Below, one piece after another: positions 20,895 to 32,859 of a stretch of 64,000 bases of DNA; the first letter of the stretch is position 1, and every line of letters begins with the position of its first letter. A program made the translations under genes and the position numbers. The stretch comes from Castor canadensis (Eukaryota > Chordata > Mammalia > Rodentia > Castoridae): the NCBI RefSeq assembly GCF_047511655.1, contig NC_133405.1:91795046-91859045 (forward strand), in the 5' to 3' direction. Under the pieces are notes generated by a model. That model ran no database searches and was not told where the DNA came from. It worked only from the letters and a program-made list of their open reading frames with translations.

Positions 20895-21430
20895 GGGCCA
20901 CTGAGAATGAAATATGCATCAACAGAAGAGTGAATGAAGAAACTGTGGCTCACATGCACACATGCACATGTACCCACACACCCAGAGGAATGTTACTTAG
21001 TCCTTTAAAACGTAGATGCTCTCATGTGGGATAACTTGGATGTACTTAGTCAACATTATGCTATGCGAGCCAAGCAACACACAAACAGAAAAGTACTTCA
21101 CGGTTTCACTTATATGTGGAATCTAATAAAAGCTGAATGCACAGAAGCCGAATAGAACAGAGGTTACCAGGAACAGATATTGTGAACATGGAGAGATGTA
21201 GGTCAAGCTGCACTGTTGGATTTATGGGGAATAAAAAGTATAATGTAAAATTTGCTAAGAGTGTTGGTCTCGTGTCACCTTAACCCACACATGCCCCAAA
21301 TTTTTAAAAGTAATCATGTGAGGGAGATGTATATGTTAAATTACTTCATGTAGAAATCACTTCATCATTTCTACGTTTATTAAAACACCTCAAATACATA
21401 CAATAAAAATAAAATAATAAAAAATTTGTC
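20895..21430 (+). repeat. Ancient L1 3' end, plus strand
   Basis: Begins 'atgcatcaacagaagagtga' and follows old L1 ORF2-end and 3' UTR text ('ggttaccaggaacaga') to an A-rich tail. Heavily mutated. Confidence 0.6.
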
Positions 21431-21551
21431 ATTACAATAACTCATGGAATATGAATAAGGGAGCTTTTCTATTCGTTCCCTCAATGTTATGAAATAAAAC
21501 CTGTTGGCTGGTGTTATAACTAATGGGATGTGTGAGAATCCCACGGACACA

Positions 21552-21670
21552 AGCCAGGCATGATAGCACAGACCTGTAATTACAGTACTGAGTAGGCTGA
21601 AGCAGGGGGATTGCTACCCTGCTCTACATAGCAGGACCCTGTTTCCAAAAACAAAACAAATTAAAAATAA
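21552..21670 (+). repeat. B1-like SINE, degraded
   Basis: 'agccaggcatgatagcaca' and 'ggaccctgtttcc' are B1-type ends; an A-rich tail follows. No ID half is attached. Confidence 0.6.
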
Positions 21671-22796
21671 AAGAGAATCCCAAGAGTAGAATTTACCTCA
21701 TACTACTCCCTTTCCTTTCCCAAGATTCCTTCAGACCATACAGTTACTCCTACGTAGTTATTTATTATATTCGCCACAATAATTCAGTGATGTTTGACCC
21801 TCTTTAACTAGATTGTGAGTACCAGACTGAAATCGTGTCTGTCTTTAATTCTCAGACTCCTAGCACCTAGCAAGTTACATGGCATAAGTAGGCAACAATA
21901 AATGCTGAGTGAAACAACAGGCTCAATAAATACCTGACCTGTTCTCTTTAAACATTTAACTGGCACAAAAGACAAAGAACAGCTGAAAAACTCATCCAGA
22001 TCGGAAGAGGTTAAATATACATGACACCAACATTATTTGTGATTAATAGCAAAATTACTGTATTACAGTGACGACAGAGAAGCACAGAAGAAAGCAATTA
22101 GTGGGGCCTTGTTTGAACTAAGGCCTTGAGCTTAGCATGCAGGTGCACTACCACTTGATCCTTGCCTTCAGCTCAGCCCTTTCTAGGCTCATTATAAAAA
22201 ATTTTCCATTTTCCTTTGACACTTATTTTTTGTGCTTGAAAATACTTCCTAGATGGATCTCCACATTAGTACTTCCAAGGAAATAGTATTTAATTTGACT
22301 TGTAAAATTGCATAGTAGTTTTTGATCATTTCATCAAATACACAGACATATTTTCATAGCACATGTAGGATGTCAGTGCCACAACTTCTAACACCTGTAA
22401 TAAACCCTATTTTCCTAGGAATGTTAACTCTTCTTCTATGTGGAAAAGCTGAGATTCAGGTATTGTGTCTTATTCTTGGCTGGTAGAGACTTCACTGCCA
22501 AAATTTCATTTTTACTGTCATCTATGTTTTTGTAAGAAAAAGTGAATGAACTTTGCTTAAATGCTTACTGCTCAAATGTCTACAATGTTCAATTACTGAG
22601 TACTGGTCCAGGAAAAGACACAGTTCAATGGAGCAGGACACACTCCAGGAAAGAGCTAAATGAATGATAGCCACTGCTTCCATTAATTGACTTTCTTTTT
22701 TTTACAATAAGTTTGGTAAAAGCTGAATAACTTAAGGATATTGTTATACATGTATCTGCATTAATATGATTTTAAGTGTCCTTTCAAGGGTGTTTG
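21671..22796. other. Mostly unique intergenic or intronic sequence
   Basis: A minus-strand ID-like fragment is probable at 22099-22180 ('ctaccacttgatccttgcc'). I searched the minus strand by eye for a third PAGE-type exon and saw none. No other feature is supported. Confidence 0.4.
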
Positions 22797-23030
22797 AAGC
22801 CAGGTGTGGTAACGTATGCCTGTACTCCCAACTAATCAGTAGGCAGAGATTTGGGAGGATCGCGGTTTGAGGCCAGCCCAGGCAGAACATTAGCTAGACC
22901 CCCATTCTCAGCCAACAAGCCAGGCGTGGCGGCACGTATCTGTGATCTCAGCTCTGCAGGAGGCACGGGTAGGAGGTTCACAGTCTGAAGGAAGCTCCAG
23001 GAAATAACGGGAGATCCTGACACAAAACTG
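22797..23030 (+). repeat. Dimeric B1-like SINE
   Basis: Two B1-like monomers (22797-22905 and 22920-23030), each with a 'ccaggygtgg' start and a 'aggaggc' or 'aggcagag' middle. The ID half is missing. It lies in the intron or 3' flank just downstream of the second PAGE-like exon. Confidence 0.7.
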
Positions 23031-23176
23031 CAAACTAGATTCCACTTTCCCAACCAACTTCCAGGAAATGTCAAAGATCCTTTTCTGTTCTCTTTCCTCC
23101 TGTTACTGATGATGTCATAAAGCATGATGCACACATACACCTTCCCCCACAGGCATTTTTCTCCCTGTGCCTCTAC

Positions 23177-23285
23177 CTTTAACTTCAGGTTCTCCTTCCT
23201 CTTTTGGCTCCTCACCAGGTGTAACACCTTGACTTTCAGTTGATTGCTCTTCTTGTTGAGGTGGTTCATCACCAGACTGCTCAGC
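23177..23285 (-). CDS. PAGE-family-like gene, second coding exon
   Basis: Read on the minus strand this 109-nt exon encodes an acidic, Pro/Glu/Gln-rich segment ('SGDEPPQQEEQSTESQGVTP', then 'EEGEPEVK'). In GAGE-domain proteins the equivalent is the 'EEPPTDNQ' block. It ends at a good donor, AAAG|GTAGAG (donor at 23171-23176), in phase 1. The acceptor is taken as 'TTCCAAAAG' before 23285; a second in-frame AG nine bases inside would also work. The preceding exon ends in phase 0, and the join stays open. Human PAGE4 is a small disordered protein; a function here is inference. The exons that should follow were not found at lower coordinates. Confidence 0.68.
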
Positions 23286-23659
23286 CTTTTGGAAGTCACA
23301 TGCATGCAAATAAAAAAATTACTTGTAATAACCACATGTACTCCAAACTATATCTCAAGAAGTCTGAATCATTTAAATATGATTTTATACATTATTAACA
23401 AAATTACTTTTCCCACAGAGGTTACTCCCACCACTATTTTAGAAGGTATTTTAATTTATGGTGGGACCGATCTATTTTTAGAAAGCATAAGAAGGAAGCC
23501 ATGAGGCATAATTCCTGAGAATGTAAGAGCATCCATCCAGGCCAGAACAGAATGAAATCCCATGAGATCAATTGTCACCCCCTTATCAGCATGGAAAAAC
23601 TTTACCTGTGTATATACACTATTTAACAACATTGTCTAAAAAAATAAATGTCTTTTCTT

Positions 23660-23875
23660 TTTGGTGGTACTGTGATTTGAACTGGGGACTGCTTGCTATC
23701 AAGGTGCTCTACCACTTGAGCCACTCTGCCAGACCTTTTCGTATTGGTATTTTTTTAAAGATATGTTCTCAGGAGCTACTTGCACCAGCTGGCCTCAAAC
23801 TGAATCCTCAAACTGATCTCTGCCTCTCCAGTAGCTGAGATTATAGGCATGAGCCACTGGCACCTGGCCTCAAAA
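23660..23875 (-). repeat. B1-dID SINE in the PAGE-like intron
   Basis: Reverse complement of the standard composite: ID half first ('tgaactggggactgc', 'gctctaccacttgagccac'), then B1 half ending 'gtgagccactggcacctgg' type text. It lies between the two candidate coding exons, consistent with an intron. Confidence 0.85.
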
Positions 23876-23919
23876 ATAAATTTTGGTTAATACAAAACAT
23901 TAACTATTAAAGCACTCAC

Positions 23920-24009
23920 AACCACAGGCTCAATCAGCTCAACAGATTCTTCTTCATCCCGTCTTCCTTTAGATTTAGATCTTGATCTTACTGGTTTACT
24001 CATTTCATA
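23920..24009 (-). CDS. PAGE-family-like gene, exon with start codon
   Basis: On the minus strand a strong acceptor ('TCTGCTTTCAG', AG at 24010-24011) precedes 'TATGAA' and ATG at 24003-24001. The 28 codons begin 'MSKPVRSRSKSKGRRDEEES' and run to a GTGAGT donor at 23919-23914. The Arg/Ser-rich start followed by acid residues and a hydrophobic 'VELIEPVV' matches the first coding exon of PAGE4-like proteins ('MSxxVRSRSxxxG' pattern). The position of the start six bases after the acceptor implies a non-coding first exon upstream, possibly in the CpG-rich region. A recent gene or a retained fragment are both possible; the signals at all three splice sites are intact. Confidence 0.72.
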
Positions 24010-24649
24010 CTGAAAGCAGAACAGTGTGATTTACAAAATGCACTTAAGAAGATAGCTATATTTGATCAAGTTCATGGCCAAATGTCTACTAGCAATATTT
24101 TAAAATTCAGAGAATACTGATAAAATAAGTCCCAGGCTTAGTGTGTGTCTGTGCACCCCAGCTCTTGCAACTGCCATTTATATTGGCCATGCTGCCAGAG
24201 AAATCTTAAGTCGTGTGGCAAAACACAGAAGTCATTTCAGATGCTGTTTGGTTGAGCACTAGATTCCCCATTACGCAGAATTAAGAGTGGAGTGACTACT
24301 ACTTTGATCACATTCTCATTAGCTTGGCCAGTTGCCCTGGAAAACAGCTTGTCCCTCGTTCCTCCCCATGCCATGTCGTACTATCCAGGACTACACAAAG
24401 CAGTGGGACCACACACCTCTCAATGGCCGCAATGGACAGAACCCACTGAGTCCATCCTGGTTTCCGGGCCCTTTCCTCACCACCGGTCCTGCACCCTGCC
24501 CGGCTCCCCACAGGGGACTCGGCCATCTGTCCTGTAGGCCGTCTTTCCATCTGTCTGTCCATCCCAGGCGCCTCCCTCCAGGGTCAGTGGAGGCCTCTGA
24601 CAGCACCCACCCATGTCCCCCCTCTTCGCCTGACCCCTCCCCCTGCAGA

Positions 24650-25035
24650 CCACCACACCCCCTTGTCCAGTTCCCGCCACCACGACAAAGGCCATGGCGG
24701 CAGCGGCACCTGTGAGGAGGAGAAGGACGACGACCTCGAGGCCATCCAACAACTCCCAGTCCAACCGACCACAGGCCAGACCCGCCCGCAGCCTGCTGTC
24801 TCCTCCACACACTGTCACACACAAACGGGGGGCAGGACTGCTCTAAGGCCCTACTGCGGATCGTTGCTCAAAGACAAAGAATGAAGAACGCAGAAGGAAC
24901 AAAGGCGCCACCTTCCACCTCAGCGTTCTGAGAGCACTAGGCAGACCGCAAGGCGCGTGCGTGGTAGCGGTCACGTGTGCAGGCAGCGCGTGCGCACTAG
25001 GTCAGGCGGGCAGCCTGTGCTGTTGTGTGACCTCA
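24650..25035 (-). promoter_or_regulatory. CpG-rich candidate promoter of the PAGE-like gene
   Basis: This is the only CpG-dense stretch in the region outside repeat X and the L1 5' UTRs. It includes an NRF1-like GCGCGTGCGCAC (24986-24997) and an E-box TCACGTG (24971-24977). It lies about 0.65-1 kb upstream of the PAGE-like start exon, a plausible distance for a promoter and non-coding first exon on the minus strand. No TATA box is evident. Open frames here of 115-143 codons on both strands reflect GC content. Orientation is inferred from the exons. Confidence 0.45.
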
Positions 25036-25284
25036 GCAGAGACCTAATCCTGAAGAATGAGTGAGCTAGCATCCAGGTTTCATTTTCCCGTCTCAGTCTT
25101 TGTTTCTCCTCTAGGCACTTGAGGATAGGAAAGGATGTGTCTCAGAAAGTCCTACTGTGATAGCAATTGGTATTAAGGACCTTCGGTCAGTGACTTCCTT
25201 CACTGCTTGTTTTTGTTTTGTTTTGTTTTTCTCACGCTTGCAGTGACGTTGTCCACACCTGTAGAATTACTACATCCAGATGTG

Positions 25285-25500
25285 TAGCCGGGTGCCAGTG
25301 GCTTGTGCCTGCAATCCTAGCTACTTGGGAGGCTGAGATTCGGAGAATGCTGCATGAAGACAGCTGGGACCAATAGTTCAGGAGACCCCCCAATTCCAAA
25401 ATAACCATAGCATATAGACTGCAATGTAGCTCAAGCAGTAGGGTGCCTGCTTTATAAGCTGGAAGCCCTGACTTCAAACCCCAGCCTCACACAAAAAAAA
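25285..25500 (+). repeat. B1-dID SINE
   Basis: Clear B1 half ('cctgcaatcctagctacttgg') and ID half ('gacttcaaaccccagcc') with an A9 tail at 25492-25500. A short (TTTTG)n lies at 25208-25230 upstream. Confidence 0.85.
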
Positions 25501-26330
25501 ATGCATCCTTATGCATCTTTATGTTTTGCAGATACATCAATGTACATTTAAATGTCTGGACTGGTACTGAATGTCCTAAAAATAACTGTGGTCATTTGAT
25601 AACTATACGGTGAAGAAATATCCATAGGTATTTCTCCTAGACTCTAGGCTCAGCCTCTTCTCACATGATATACAGTGCCTGTAAATATGCTTATCTTATA
25701 TTAAACTCACTAAAGATCAGCTAAACAACTTGTTGATAAGGAAATTGACTTTATTGCATATGGCTACAAGAGAATAGATCTTTAATAAAGTCCCAGTGGT
25801 CTAAGATTGTAGGGGTGTTTATTCAGGTATTTAAGTCTGGTTAAAGGAGTTCTTTCCATATGGGAAAGGTGTAATTATGATATATGAGTTAGTATGAATA
25901 TTGTGATATGTGGTTTAGGATTGGTGTTCACAGCAAGGCAAAGATTTGGAGACAGATGGCTAAAAAATCTTGGAGCTTTAAAATTTCACTTGGCAATTTT
26001 TCTGAATAGTGGATATGCCTTTCAGAAGACTCCTGGAATGAACAATACTCATTACCAACTTTTTTTTCCTGGGCAAGAGATTCTTGTGATGGTAAAGTTA
26101 TGTTGATGAAGCCAGTGAAATATAAACTCTTGATAATGTAGATAATAGCCTGTGTGTATGGTTTTAATACTCATTACTTACTTATATATATATATCTTAT
26201 CAGTTGAGTTTGAATGGTTATATATGGAAAGGAAAGGAAGAAGAGAACCTGATAGGCAAGTAGAGTAGATCTTTATATGTAAATTAGGATCTGTTTTTGA
26301 AGTGATTCATATAGTCTATCCATTTCATTT
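25501..26330. other. AT-rich unique sequence
   Basis: No gene or repeat family recognised. A 70-codon frame at 25894-26106 has no visible domain. Confidence 0.4.
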
Positions 26331-26500
26331 CCTTTTTTTTTAAAGTATAATCCCTGCTGTATTTTATTTTTATTGCCATACTCTTAAGAGTGTAAAGGGG
26401 TTTCATTGCGATAATTTCATAGATGCTAATGCACTTTCAACAAGTTCACCCCCATGTCCTTAACCCCCCCAGACACTCCTTCCTTCCCTCATTTTCAAAG
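26331..26500 (-). repeat. L1 3' UTR fragment, minus strand
   Basis: 'attgccatactcttaagagtg' and 'ttcacccccatgtcc' resemble the older version of this lineage's L1 3' UTR in reverse. Confidence 0.4.
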
Positions 26501-26571
26501 TGTTTAATGGGATTCATAATATTATCTTCATTTTGACTTCTTTTAAGGAAATACATTGAATGGGGAAAGGA

Positions 26572-26576
<5 letters not shown>

Positions 26577-26654
<78 letters not shown>
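26577..26654. repeat. Compound (TC)n(AC)n microsatellite
   Basis: About 23 TC units followed directly by about 15 AC units, uninterrupted. The switch at 26624 suggests two growth events from a TCAC seed. Long pure runs of this kind are normally length-variable. Confidence 0.97.
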
Positions 26655-26656
<2 letters not shown>

Positions 26657-28540
26657 ATTCTTTCTCCCTCCCTGTAAAATAAATACATAACAGTAGTTGT
26701 GGTTCAGTCATAATCGCCTCTTATTCAGTCGTATCTTTTACATATTTTTTCTCACCAATACCACTATCATTACAAGTTTTATTTCCTTTTTTCTTTTCTT
26801 GTCCTAACACCAGTTTCAAGTGAAGTATACTTGAAAACTGTTAAAAAAAATAGGAGATTGTAATTTCTGGATTTAGTCTTTCTTTTAATACCTAACCAGG
26901 AGATGAGCAAATTCATGTCTTCATATTCCTTGACAGCTGTGAGTCATGAGAACCCAGGCCTTGCCTCTTAAAGCACTCCCCCAGTTCTTCAACCTGATAT
27001 TAAACTTTAGCCTCCTCCCACCATTTCTGTGGGATAATACCTAGCAAACTGAATGAGTTCTTGGATCCACGTTTGGGTTTGGATGTATGCAAGTTGTGAA
27101 ATAGCTCTTCTGACACAAAAGACAATAGCAAAAGTGTTATGACCTTGTAAAGAGAAAAAAGAATTGCCTGACAGATGACACAGATCTCTTTCTGGGCTTC
27201 TAAGGACGGAGTTGTGGCTGGGCCTGACAGTAGTCCCTCTTGCAGGATGGCTGTAACTCCCCCCCCCCTTCATGCAAACAGGTGATTCTATGAATAAACT
27301 TAAGTTTCCACAGGCCCAAGGAGAAAAGTGGGGTCAAAGTCCACAGATTTTGAGAAGATGTTATTTTTCAGAGGTCCCTAAACTTACTGACATTTCAGCT
27401 CAAACTGCTTTTTTCTTGAAGTGAAATTATTTTTCCCTCACCATGTGCAATGCAAATCTCATACTTGTCTCATGAAATGGAAGCTCAGCAAGGAGATGTT
27501 TAGCTGTAGCTCCAAAATATGTGACATTCAACTGCACCAAAATCCAAACACAGCTCTACACAGGATACTGAAAGTAGAAGAGGCCACATACACCTGCCGA
27601 TGATTTATCTATGAGTTCCAGTCTGTGCCAAGTGGCAATTGTCATATGCAAAGCAGATATTTTAAATATTTGAATTTTAAAATGTTACACTTTGCAGATG
27701 GACCTTAAATTTCATCAACAACTGCACATTGTATGGTAGCCCTTGTGGCCAATATCAAATTTATCCTCTGTGTATGAAAACACCAAATTCCCAAGGATGA
27801 GGACAAAATGAGAGTTCTCACATAGTATTTGCATATACTTCTCTAGCATCACTTATTAATCATTGAGGGTTTTCTGTGAAAATATTAGTGTTTTTCAAAC
27901 TGTGGTTTGCAATCCATAGTGGTCCATGAAATTAATGTTGTAGGCTTCAAGAAGCATTGCAATAAAAATGTTTGAAGGTCACTACTTTAGAGAATATTAG
28001 ACAAATACCTGGAGATTATTTCTTAGCCATCTATTGAAAATTATGGATTAGAACACAGAAGACTCAGGGCCTCAGTTACCTGTAAACTTTGTGATAAAAG
28101 TACAATTTATGTCATGGGGCTGTTGTGATAAAAGTGTGGTTCATGGAAAGTTGTCAGTTCAGAGTAAGCATGGGATTATTGCTCACAGTATTGCTACTGT
28201 TATTACTACATGTTCACTTTGTCAGTTTACTATGACATACTATTGTCCACCACAGGCTGAGCACCCTGCTTGATTGGCCATTGTACTCTCTGAAGATGGA
28301 GAAAGGGGGCATGAGCCAAAGACTACAGGTCTCTAGAAGCTGGAAAGTCAAGGGGACTAATTCTCCACCTAGAGCTACTCAAAGGAAAGCAGCCTGCTGT
28401 CCTGTGAAGTGTGATAAAAGCTAATGATAAAAGTAAAATTTATGCTCATGGGATTGTTGTGAGAAAATCATTGTTAATGTAAAGTCAGTATCTGGTATAG
28501 AACCATGGTGAAGTAAATGCTGATGTGGTGTTGTGGATAG
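26655..28540. other. Unique sequence with two MIR-like relics
   Basis: MIR-like core phrases ('ggggctgttgtgata', 28117-28131, and 'gggattgttgtgaga', 28451-28465) occur in two diverged copies (about 28085-28215 and 28409-28505). No coding region is recognised. C-run at 27260-27268. Confidence 0.4.
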
Positions 28541-28542
28541 TT

Positions 28543-28890
28543 GTATTAATCAGGGCTCTTCAGGAAAATGGAACCAGCAGGATATCTTTCTATAAATACA
28601 GGTACTTAAGAGGGGTTTATTAGAGGGATTGGTTCATGCAATTATGGACAATGAGAAGTTCTAGCATCTGCCACCAGCAAGGTAGAGAACAAGGGAAGTT
28701 GATGATGTGCTTCCCAGAGCCCAACTAAGTGAGAACCTGGAGTTCTCATGTCCAAAGGCAGAAGATCTATGTCCAAGCTCCAGAATCCTGCAAGACCTCT
28801 GACCTCCAAAATTGTACAATAGTAAAGTGTGTTGCATTAAGCCACTACATTTGTTGTCAATCTGCTACATGAGCAACAGGAAACTACCTC
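28543..28890 (+). repeat. Probable MaLR/MLT-type LTR relic
   Basis: The 3' part 'attaagccactacatttgttg' and 'gcaacaggaaacta' is characteristic of MLT1-class MaLR LTR ends. The 5' half ('gggctcttcaggaaaatgga') also resembles an ancient mammalian LTR-like repeat. Boundaries are approximate. Confidence 0.5.
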
Positions 28891-29224
28891 ATGAGGGAAC
28901 ACTTATCCTCTTCCCTCCTTCCTTTCTTCCCTCCCTCCCAGGCCATTTTGTCAGAAACATCCAGCCCTGTGACCTACAAAATGGTATTGCTGAGATGCTG
29001 AGTTGGTGGCCCTGTCTCATGTCAGCCTCAGTGAAAGGGACTCTCAAAAAGTTGCATGTCCCCTGTGGTGGGACCCAGTGCCTCATGAGTGACCAGTCAG
29101 AAAGGCATCTGGAGCATGGGAACACCCCCTGCATGCACAGCACCTCTTGTTATAATAATCCACACACTGGTGGGTGGGATGGGTGCTGTGGGGAACAGTG
29201 ACTGTAAGGTTCTAGTAAGGGTAA

Positions 29225-29640
29225 AGAAAAGTGAGTATATGCTCAATCTTGCTCTGTGCCAGGCACTGTTGTCGGTGACTGCCATGTCCTTGTAAGGGAG
29301 AAAGGAGAAAGTTACTACCCTGACTATAGATGAACCAAGGGAGGCACAGAGAGCTAAGCAACTTGCCCATCATTTAACACAGAAGCAATTCAGTCCTGGA
29401 CTGCATTGCCTGCCCTGCTATGCTGGGAAATTGAATATGGGCCCAGGTGAGGTTACATTACATATTTTCCCTAAGCCCATAACTATCCTTCCTGGTGGGC
29501 ATTAGCCACCTTTTATGAGTGAGCGTCAGAGGCTCAGAGAAGACAAGTGCCTTGCCCAAGTTCACACAGATGAAAAATGTGCATGCAGAGTCAACATTCA
29601 AACTGTGACTGGCCTAACTCCAAACCACGTTTCATTTTTC
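29225..29640 (+). repeat. MIR-like relics
   Basis: Two diverged MIR-type segments: about 29330-29420 ('gcacagagagctaagcaac') and 29500-29640 ('ggctcagagaagacaagtg', 'cttgcccaagttcacacag'). Both contain the conserved MIR core wording. Confidence 0.5.
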
Positions 29641-29897
29641 CACTTCATCCCATGGACTTCTAGGAAGTAATTAAACTGTTCTCAGTGATACCATTACTTG
29701 AGAAACCTGCACAAAGTGAGAATGAATCTCAGTGTATAAAGGAAACAAGAAATCCAAATGTCTGGGGCAAAGCAGAGCAACTGTTGGAACTTGCAAGGCA
29801 TATGGGGCAGGGAGTAAGGCAGGAGCAAAGCTTATGTTCTTTCCATTGAGAGTACTGGACAAGGGTGATGATTCTCACAATACAAGAAACACACCCA

Positions 29898-29998
29898 GGG
29901 CTGGAGGTGTAGCTCAGTGGTAGAGCGTTTGCCTAACACACACAAGGCCCTGGTGGGTTCCATCTCCAGCATGCCAAAAAAAAAAAAAAAAAAAAAAC
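29898..29998 (+). repeat. ID element (tRNA/BC1-derived SINE)
   Basis: Free ID element: 'tgtagctcagtggtagagcg' (A box), 'gttccatctcc' in the B-box position, and about 23 A residues at the end. The long pure A tail and close match to the tRNA-like consensus indicate a young insertion. Confidence 0.9.
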
Positions 29999-30484
29999 CA
30001 AACACTTACATACCACCTACAGAAGAATCAATAAAGGAATGGAGGGTAAGGTTCTCTATATTTTACTGTTTTAAAGTTCATTCCAGTGAACTAATAAACT
30101 TTTATAGAGTTACAGCCTTTAAAAAAATTCATCTATATTGTCTAAAGAACATTTCATCCAACCTCTACACAATATACATTCTTCTCAGCAGCCCATGGAA
30201 CCTTCTCCAAAATAGATCATATCCTAGGGCACAAAGCAAGCCTCAGCAAATATAAGAAAATAGAAATAATACCGTGCATACTATCTGACCACAATGCAGT
30301 AAAAGTAGAACTCAACAACAAAAGTAAAGACAAAAAACATGCAAACAGCTGGAAACTAAATAACTCATTACTTAATGAAGAGTGGATCATCAGTGCAATA
30401 AAAGAGGAAATTAAAAAGTTCCTGGAAGTCAATGAAAATGAAAACACAACCTACCGGAACCTATGGGACACAGCTAAGGCAGTC

Positions 30485-32668
30485 TTGAGAGGAAAGTTTA
30501 TAGCCATGAGTGCATATATTAAAAAGATTGAAAGATCCCAAATCAATGACCTAATGATACATCTCAAACTCCTAGAAAAACAAGAACAAGCAAATCCCAA
30601 AACAAATAGAAGGAGAGAAATAATAAAAATAAGAGCTGAAATCAACGAAATAGAAACCAAAAAAACCATACAAAGAATTAATGAAACAAAAAATTGGTTC
30701 TTTGAAAACATAAACAAGATCGATAGACCCCTGGCAAACCTGACTAAAATGAGGAGAGAAAAAACCCAAATTAGTAGAATTAGGAATGCAAAAGGGGAGA
30801 TAACAACAAACACCATGGAAGTCCAGGAAATCATCAGAGACTACTTTGAGAACCTATATTCAAATAAATTTGAAAATCTAAAAGAAATGGACAGATTTCT
30901 AGATACATATGATCATCCAAAACTGAACCAAGAGGAAATTAATCACCTGAATAGACCTATAACACAAAATGAAATTGAAGCAGCAATCAAGAGTCTCCCC
31001 AAAAAGAAAAGTCCAGGACCTGATGGATTCTCTGCTGAATTCTATCAGACCTTTAAAGAAGAACTGATACCAACCCTCCTTAAACTGTTCCACGAAATAG
31101 AAAGGGAAGGAAAACTGCCAAACACATTTTATGAAGCCAGTATTACACTTATCCCAAAACCAGGCAAAGACACCTCCAAAAAGGAGAACTATAGGCCAAT
31201 CTCCTTAATGAACATTGATGCAAAAATCCTCAACAAAATAATGGCAAACCGAATTCAGCAACACATCAAAAAGATTATTCACCACGACCAAGTAGGCTTC
31301 ATCCCAGGGATGCAGGGGTGGTTCAACATACGAAAATCAATAAACGTAATAAACCACATTAACAGAAGCAAAGACAAAAACCACTTGATCATCTCAATAG
31401 ATGCAGAAAAAGCCTTTGATAAGATCCAACATCATTTCATGATAAAAGCTCTAAGAAAACTAGGAATAGAAGGAAAGTTCCTCAACATTATAAAAGCTAT
31501 ATATGACAAACCTACAGCCAGCATTATACTTAACAGAGAAGAACTGAAACCATTCCCTCTAAAATCAGGAACCAGACAAGAATGCCCACTATCTCCACTC
31601 CTATTCAACATAGTACTGGAGTTTCTAGCCAGAGCAATTAGGCAAGAAGAAGGAATAAAAGGAATACAAATAGGTAAAGAAACTGTCAAAATATCCCTAT
31701 TTGCAGACGACATGATCCTATACCTTAAAAAACCAAAAAACTCTACTCAGAAGCTTCTAGACATCATCAATAGCTATAGCAAGGTAGCAGGATATAAAAT
31801 CATCATAGAAAAATCATTAGCATTTCTATACACTAACAATGAGCAAACGGAAAAAGAATGTATGAAAACAATTCCATGTACAATAGCCTCAAACAAAATC
31901 AAACACCTAGGTGTAAACCTAACAAAAGATGTGAAAGACTTCTACAAGGAAAACTGTACACTTCTGAAGAAAGAGATTGAGGAAGACTATAGAAAGTGGA
32001 GAGATCTCCCATGCTCATGGATTGGTAGAATCAACATAGTAAAAATGTCGATACTCCCCAAAGTAATCTACATGTTTAATGCAATTCCCATCAAAATTCC
32101 AATGACATTCATGAAAGAGATTGAAAAATCTACCATTAGATTTATATGGAAACACAAGAGGCCACGAATAGCCAAGGCAATATTAAGTCAAAAGAACAAT
32201 GCAGGAGGTATCACAATACCTGACTTCAAACTATATTACAAAGCAATAACAATAAAAACAGCATGGTACGGGCACAAAAACAGACATGAAGACCAGTGGA
32301 ACAGAATAGAGGATCCAGATGTGAAGCCACACAACTATAAGCAACTTATCTTTGACAAAGGAGCTAAAAATATACGATGGAGAAACAGCAGCCTCTTCAA
32401 CAAAAACTGCTGGGAAAACTGGTTAGCAGTCTGCAAAAAACTGAAACTAGATCCATGTATATCACCCTATACCAAGATTAACTCAAAATGGATCAAGGAT
32501 CTTAATATCAGACCCCAAACTCTTAAGTTGATACAAGAAAGAGTAGGAAATACTCTGGAGTTAGTAGGTATAGGTAAGAACTTTCTCAATGAAACCCCAG
32601 CAGCACAGCAACTAAGAGATAACATAGATAAATGGGACCTCATAAAACTAAAAAGCTTCTGTTCATAA
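30485..32668 (+). pseudogene. L1 ORF2 remnant, 727 open codons, RT domain
   Basis: The longest open frame of the window. It covers the ORF2p region after the endonuclease: '[20 protein letters not shown]' (RT block 0/1), '[19 protein letters not shown]', '[17 protein letters not shown]' (first catalytic Asp), and '[12 protein letters not shown]' with the FADD catalytic pair. Near residue 364 the usual [10 protein letters not shown] reads '[10 protein letters not shown]', a Gly-to-Glu change in a conserved RT block. The frame ends at 32668 where a premature stop separates it from the C-terminal part (32860-33420). L1 ORF2p copies RNA at nicked DNA; without the endonuclease half and its 5' UTR this copy cannot mobilise itself. 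Confidence 0.9.
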
Positions 32669-32859
32669 AAAGAAATGGTCTCTAAACTGAAGAGAACACC
32701 CACAGAGTGGGAGAAAATATTTGCCAACTATACATCAGACAAAGGACTGATAACCAGAATATACAGGGAACTTAAAAAACTAAATTCTCCCAAAACTAAT
32801 GAACCAATAAAGAATGGGCACGTGAACTAAACAGAACTTTCTCAAAAGAAGAAATTCAA

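Noticed and set aside
24391-24824. 115-143 codon frames on both strands
   Set aside because: They lie in GC-rich sequence near the candidate promoter and have no family resemblance, introns or splice links.
25894-26106. 70-codon open frame as a small gene
   Set aside because: No domain, no splice context, AT-rich surroundings, and length expected by chance.
26577-26654. CRISPR-like or other regular array
   Set aside because: Simple dinucleotide repeat; no spacers. No CRISPR array, operon or prokaryotic signal was seen anywhere in the window.
29898-29998. Functional tRNA gene
   Set aside because: The tRNA-like fold belongs to an ID SINE: no proper acceptor stem pairing and it ends in a long A tail.
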